Origin: Paenibacillus pasadenensis
GTDB lineage: Bacteria > Bacillota > Bacilli > Paenibacillales > Paenibacillaceae
NCBI RefSeq assembly: GCF_023715725.1
Contig: NZ_JAMBOT010000006.1
Coordinates: forward strand, 281,879-345,878
Reading direction: 5' to 3'
Length of the DNA stretch: 64,000 bases
Every line of letters begins with the position of its first letter. The stretch's first letter is position 1. The position numbers and the translations under genes are program-made. Under the pieces are notes generated by a model. It made no database searches, was not told where the DNA came from, and saw nothing but the letters and a program-made list of their open reading frames with translations. This document shows, one piece after another, positions 61,877 through 64,000 of this stretch.

Positions 61877-62008
61877 GTAAGGTCGTTTGGCGACCTTATG
61901 GGGGTGGGTTTTGGGTTTCGTTGAGCCGTAAGGTCGTTTGGCGACCTTACGGGGGTGGGTTTTGGGTTTTCCTTGCCTCGTAAGGTCGTTTGGCGACCTT
62001 TTACGGGG
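61877..62008. repeat. Three-unit hairpin array related to the 52-bp array
   Basis: Units start at 61877, 61928 and 61980 (period 51-52). Each has a perfect inverted repeat with arms GTAAGGTCG and CGACCTTAC around TTTGG; units one and two are followed by GGGGGTGGGTTTTGGGTTT. The hairpin core matches that of the ten-unit array at 41437-41956, but the arms are fully paired here. Confidence 0.88.
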
Positions 62009-62041
62009 GCCGCAGCTCTCCGTTTCTCTCATTCCCATGCT

Positions 62042-62084
62042 AAAAAACCTCTTTCAAGCCGCAAGACGGCTAGAAAGAGGTTTT
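62042..62084 (-). terminator. Terminator downstream of the dynamin gene
   Basis: Arms AAAACCTCTTTCAAGCCG and CGGCTAGAAAGAGGTTTT (one mismatch) with a short loop and T/A runs on both sides. Confidence 0.82.
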
Positions 62085-62194
62085 CTATTTCTAGGAAGGG
62101 CTCAGCCAAGCTGCTCTATGAATTGCCCCGAAGCAGCTTCGGCGGCTTCGGCTCTGTCTCCTCTTGCTTTGCAGCAGAAAGTTCTTCTTCGGCG

Positions 62195-64000
62195 CTACTG
62201 GCACAATTCCGCCAGCTTTTGGCTAAGCTCGCGTAAAACGTCGAGGCTGCCGCCATCCTGCATCGAGCCGATACGGCCGTCCAGATCACGCAGATAAGCC
62301 TCAATCAGTGCTTCAGCGGCCGCTGACAGCCCGTCTTTTAAGCAACCGGAGTAATGAGCCAGCCAGTCTGCAGCCGCAGCGTCCATCCAGCGGCGAATGT
62401 CCGGCGCCAGCTGCTGTTCCAGCTCCTCGCGGAGCTTCTTTTTGCCGTCTCCCTCAAAAAAGCTGCGCGGATTGCGGAACAGGCTGTACAGCCGTTTGGC
62501 GTCCAGTCCGTCCGCCTGCCATGGCGCGGGCTCCGGCGGAGCGGAGAAGGCCGGCGTCTCCCACGGAGCAGGCTGGAAGCCTGCGAGCAGGCCGGATAAA
62601 CGATTGCCGGCCGCTTCGCTGCGCGTGCGAATCAGGCTGCCCGCCGCTGTCTCCAGACGGAGAGTTGTCGCCAGCAGCTCCTGCGACAGCTCCATCTGCA
62701 GCATCCGCTGCAGCTCCAGCCAAGACGTCCATACCGCTCGGCGCAAATCACGTCCGTCGTCCTGCAAGCTCGACGGATTAAATGCGTAATTGTAAAAATC
62801 GCCAAAACCGAACCAGATGCGCTGCTGGATGTAGTGGAACAGCTCATTTAGTTCTTTTTCCAGCTCGGACGCAGGCGGCGCTTCAACGATGTCGGCGCGA
62901 GCAGCGAGAGCCTGGGAGCGCAGCGCCTCCAGACGCGCGCGTTCGCTCGCCCTGGTGCCGGCATCCCCTTCCGCCGCCTCAATCCACCCCTCAATGGTGG
63001 AGGCCGCTCGATCCAGCTCTCCGTCGGCCGCCTGCACCGCAAGCCGCCCCAGCTCGTTGCGCGTAAAGCCAAGGAAGCTTTCCTCAAACGCAGGAATGCC
63101 GGATTGAGCGAGCATTCCCTCGTCGCCGCTCTGTTTGCCCTTAAGTCCTAACAAGCTGGATACCGGGAACAGACGCGGGAAACGGATGCCGTGCTGAAGC
63201 AGATTGGCCTCCACATGCCCTAAAACATCGTCCAGCTCATCCCCGGATGCGGCCAGATCGGCGGCATTAACGAGGAAAAACATTTTATCCAGCTCGAACT
63301 GGTCCTTCACGCGGCCGAGCTGCATCAGGAACTGGCGGTCGGCCTGCGAGAACGCGTGGTTGTAATAGGTGACGAACAGGATGGCGTCGGCGTTTTTAAT
63401 GTAATTAAATGCGACACCGGTATGGCGGGCGTTAACGGAATCCGCGCCAGGCGTATCCACGAGCACGATGCCCTGATCGGTAAGCGGAGAGCTGTAATAC
63501 AGCTCGATTTCCCGCACAAAACAAGAACGGCTCTCCTCTGCCACATACCGCCGGTATTCCTCCTCGCCAACGCTGAGCTCCTGCCCAAGCTGCGGCGAAA
63601 GCTCCTGCCAGCCTGCCTCGGCGGCTTTCAGGAAGCTGTAATGCGGCCTTCCTGCGGCGTGAATGCCGTCCGGCCGAAGCGCCGCGATACGGCGCAGCAG
63701 CTCCGCTTCCAAGGCGGAAGCGGCGTCTTCGCCGAGCAGCGACAGCGAGTAGCGCAAGTCGTCCAGCATCGCGTCGCGGCTCTTCATGCTGACGCGCGCA
63801 GTGCCATGCGGCTGCTCAGCTGTCGGAGCGAGAATGCGGTTGATCGCCGCCGTTGTCGGATTAGGCGACACCGGCAGCGCCCGCTCGCCAATCAGCGCAT
63901 TGGCGAGCGAGGATTTGCCCGCGCTGAACGCGCCGAACAGCGCGATCGTGAAGCGGCTCGCGCCAAGGCGCTCGGCGCGGGCGAGCATCGCTGCCGCGGC
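62195..64000 (-). CDS. Bacterial dynamin family protein, N-terminally cut by window edge
   Basis: 601 codons of a dynamin-like GTPase; the frame is open to the right edge. P-loop GAFSAGKSS is near the visible N-terminus, DTPGADSVN is the switch/G3 motif, and FLVNAADL may be the G4 region. Long helical segments follow, as expected for a dynamin stalk. DynA-type proteins in Bacilli are fused dimers of about 1200 aa, so this is probably the C-terminal half of such a protein, though a single-unit protein beginning just upstream is possible. Function: membrane remodelling or fusion. Ala-rich and unusually GC-rich compared with its neighbours. Confidence 0.85.
   Translation of the reverse strand, partial: AAAAMLARAERLGASRFTIALFGAFSAGKSSLANALIGERALPVSPNPTTAAINRILAPTAEQPHGTARVSMKSRDAMLDDLRYSLSLLGEDAASALEAELLRRIAALRPDGIHAAGRPHYSFLKAAEAGWQELSPQLGQELSVGEEEYRRYVAEESRSCFVREIELYYSSPLTDQGIVLVDTPGADSVNARHTGVAFNYIKNADAILFVTYYNHAFSQADRQFLMQLGRVKDQFELDKMFFLVNAADLAASGDELDDVLGHVEANLLQHGIRFPRLFPVSSLLGLKGKQSGDEGMLAQSGIPAFEESFLGFTRNELGRLAVQAADGELDRAASTIEGWIEAAEGDAGTRASERARLEALRSQALAARADIVEAPPASELEKELNELFHYIQQRIWFGFGDFYNYAFNPSSLQDDGRDLRRAVWTSWLELQRMLQMELSQELLATTLRLETAAGSLIRTRSEAAGNRLSGLLAGFQPAPWETPAFSAPPEPAPWQADGLDAKRLYSLFRNPRSFFEGDGKKKLREELEQQLAPDIRRWMDAAAADWLAHYSGCLKDGLSAAAEALIEAYLRDLDGRIGSMQDGGSLDVLRELSQKLAELCQ

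Larger units (their letters stand above)
61657..62194. other. Intergenic region between exporter and dynamin genes
   Basis: About 540 bases. Apart from the hairpin array and one terminator (separate entries), no frame with a ribosome site or recognisable product was found. The stretch 62090-62190 is just downstream of the dynamin stop and holds inverted GAAGC/GCTTC repeats of no clear role. Confidence 0.5.

Noticed and set aside
61877..62008. G-quadruplex formed by GGGGGTGGGTTTTGGG
   Set aside because: Each unit has only three G runs of at least three, and the next run is over 40 bases away; the hairpin is the better-supported structure.

Overview
The window looks like a chromosomal segment of a Gram-positive, low-to-moderate-GC Firmicute, most likely Paenibacillus or a close relative. 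This rests on recognisable Bacillus-type families (YqkB-, YtiB-, YxcD-, YpuF-, YciC-like proteins and a YdaK-L-M-N set), strong AGGAGG ribosome sites, many hairpin-plus-T-run terminators and a ParE/ParC pair. No rRNA, tRNA, transposase, prophage or CRISPR array was recognised. The taxonomic call is inference from protein similarity, not a database search.

Layout. 1-4.5 kb: M32 carboxypeptidase (-), YqkB-like protein and beta-carbonic anhydrase (+), DUF309 protein (-), a glycine-rich membrane protein and a DUF2653 protein (+). 4.5-8.1 kb (-): four tightly packed genes (methyltransferase, FAD oxidoreductase, SRPBCC/cyclase-like protein, stand-alone ketosynthase) that look like a small polyketide-type pathway lacking its own carrier protein. 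8.4-10.3 kb: secreted GH18 protein with N-terminal repeats. 10.4-15.6 kb (-): a 1291-aa kinase-AAA-TPR protein whose kinase motifs are degenerate, coupled to a multi-pass membrane protein. 15.8-18 kb: DegV, GNAT and hexapeptide acyltransferases. 18.1-26.4 kb (-): an exopolysaccharide operon matching Bacillus ydaK-L-M-N in content and order (degenerate GGDEF receptor with an intact RxxD I-site, DUF2334 protein, GT2 synthase, BcsB-like protein), preceded by a WsfD-like membrane protein and followed by a GH113-like glycosidase.

26.6-32.5 kb is a zinc-homeostasis block: two COG0523 GTPases, ZnuA, ZnuB, ZnuC and a Zur-type repressor, with two Zur-like operators before znuC and a weaker one before the yciC-like gene. 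A 25-codon hydrophobic peptide gene lies beside zur. 33-37.4 kb carries odhAB (2-oxoglutarate dehydrogenase E1 and E2) behind a good sigma-A promoter and a leader that contains a terminator hairpin. 37.5-39.5 kb: an aldehyde dehydrogenase diverges from a small XRE regulator whose promoter has a 19-bp palindrome exactly between -35 and -10. 39.7-44.8 kb: rRNA-type methyltransferase, RluA-type pseudouridine synthase, a ten-unit 52-bp tandem array, MarR regulator, archaeal/fungal-type aspartate-semialdehyde dehydrogenase and a membrane-anchored protein. 45.1-48 kb: AraC-type response regulator diverging from a DUF4838 glycosidase-like gene. 48.3-55.7 kb (-): parC, parE, an ABC-2 transporter and an SGNH hydrolase. 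56-61.4 kb: purT, an ArsR gene that may be leaderless, and a heterodimeric ABC exporter. 61.9-62 kb has a smaller array with the same hairpin as the 52-bp array. The right edge cuts into a bacterial dynamin gene.

Starts were shortened from the longest open frame wherever a ribosome site or family length supported a downstream codon. The most notable items are the ketosynthase cluster, the c-di-GMP-linked exopolysaccharide operon, the degenerate kinase with its membrane partner, and the dispersed hairpin arrays.
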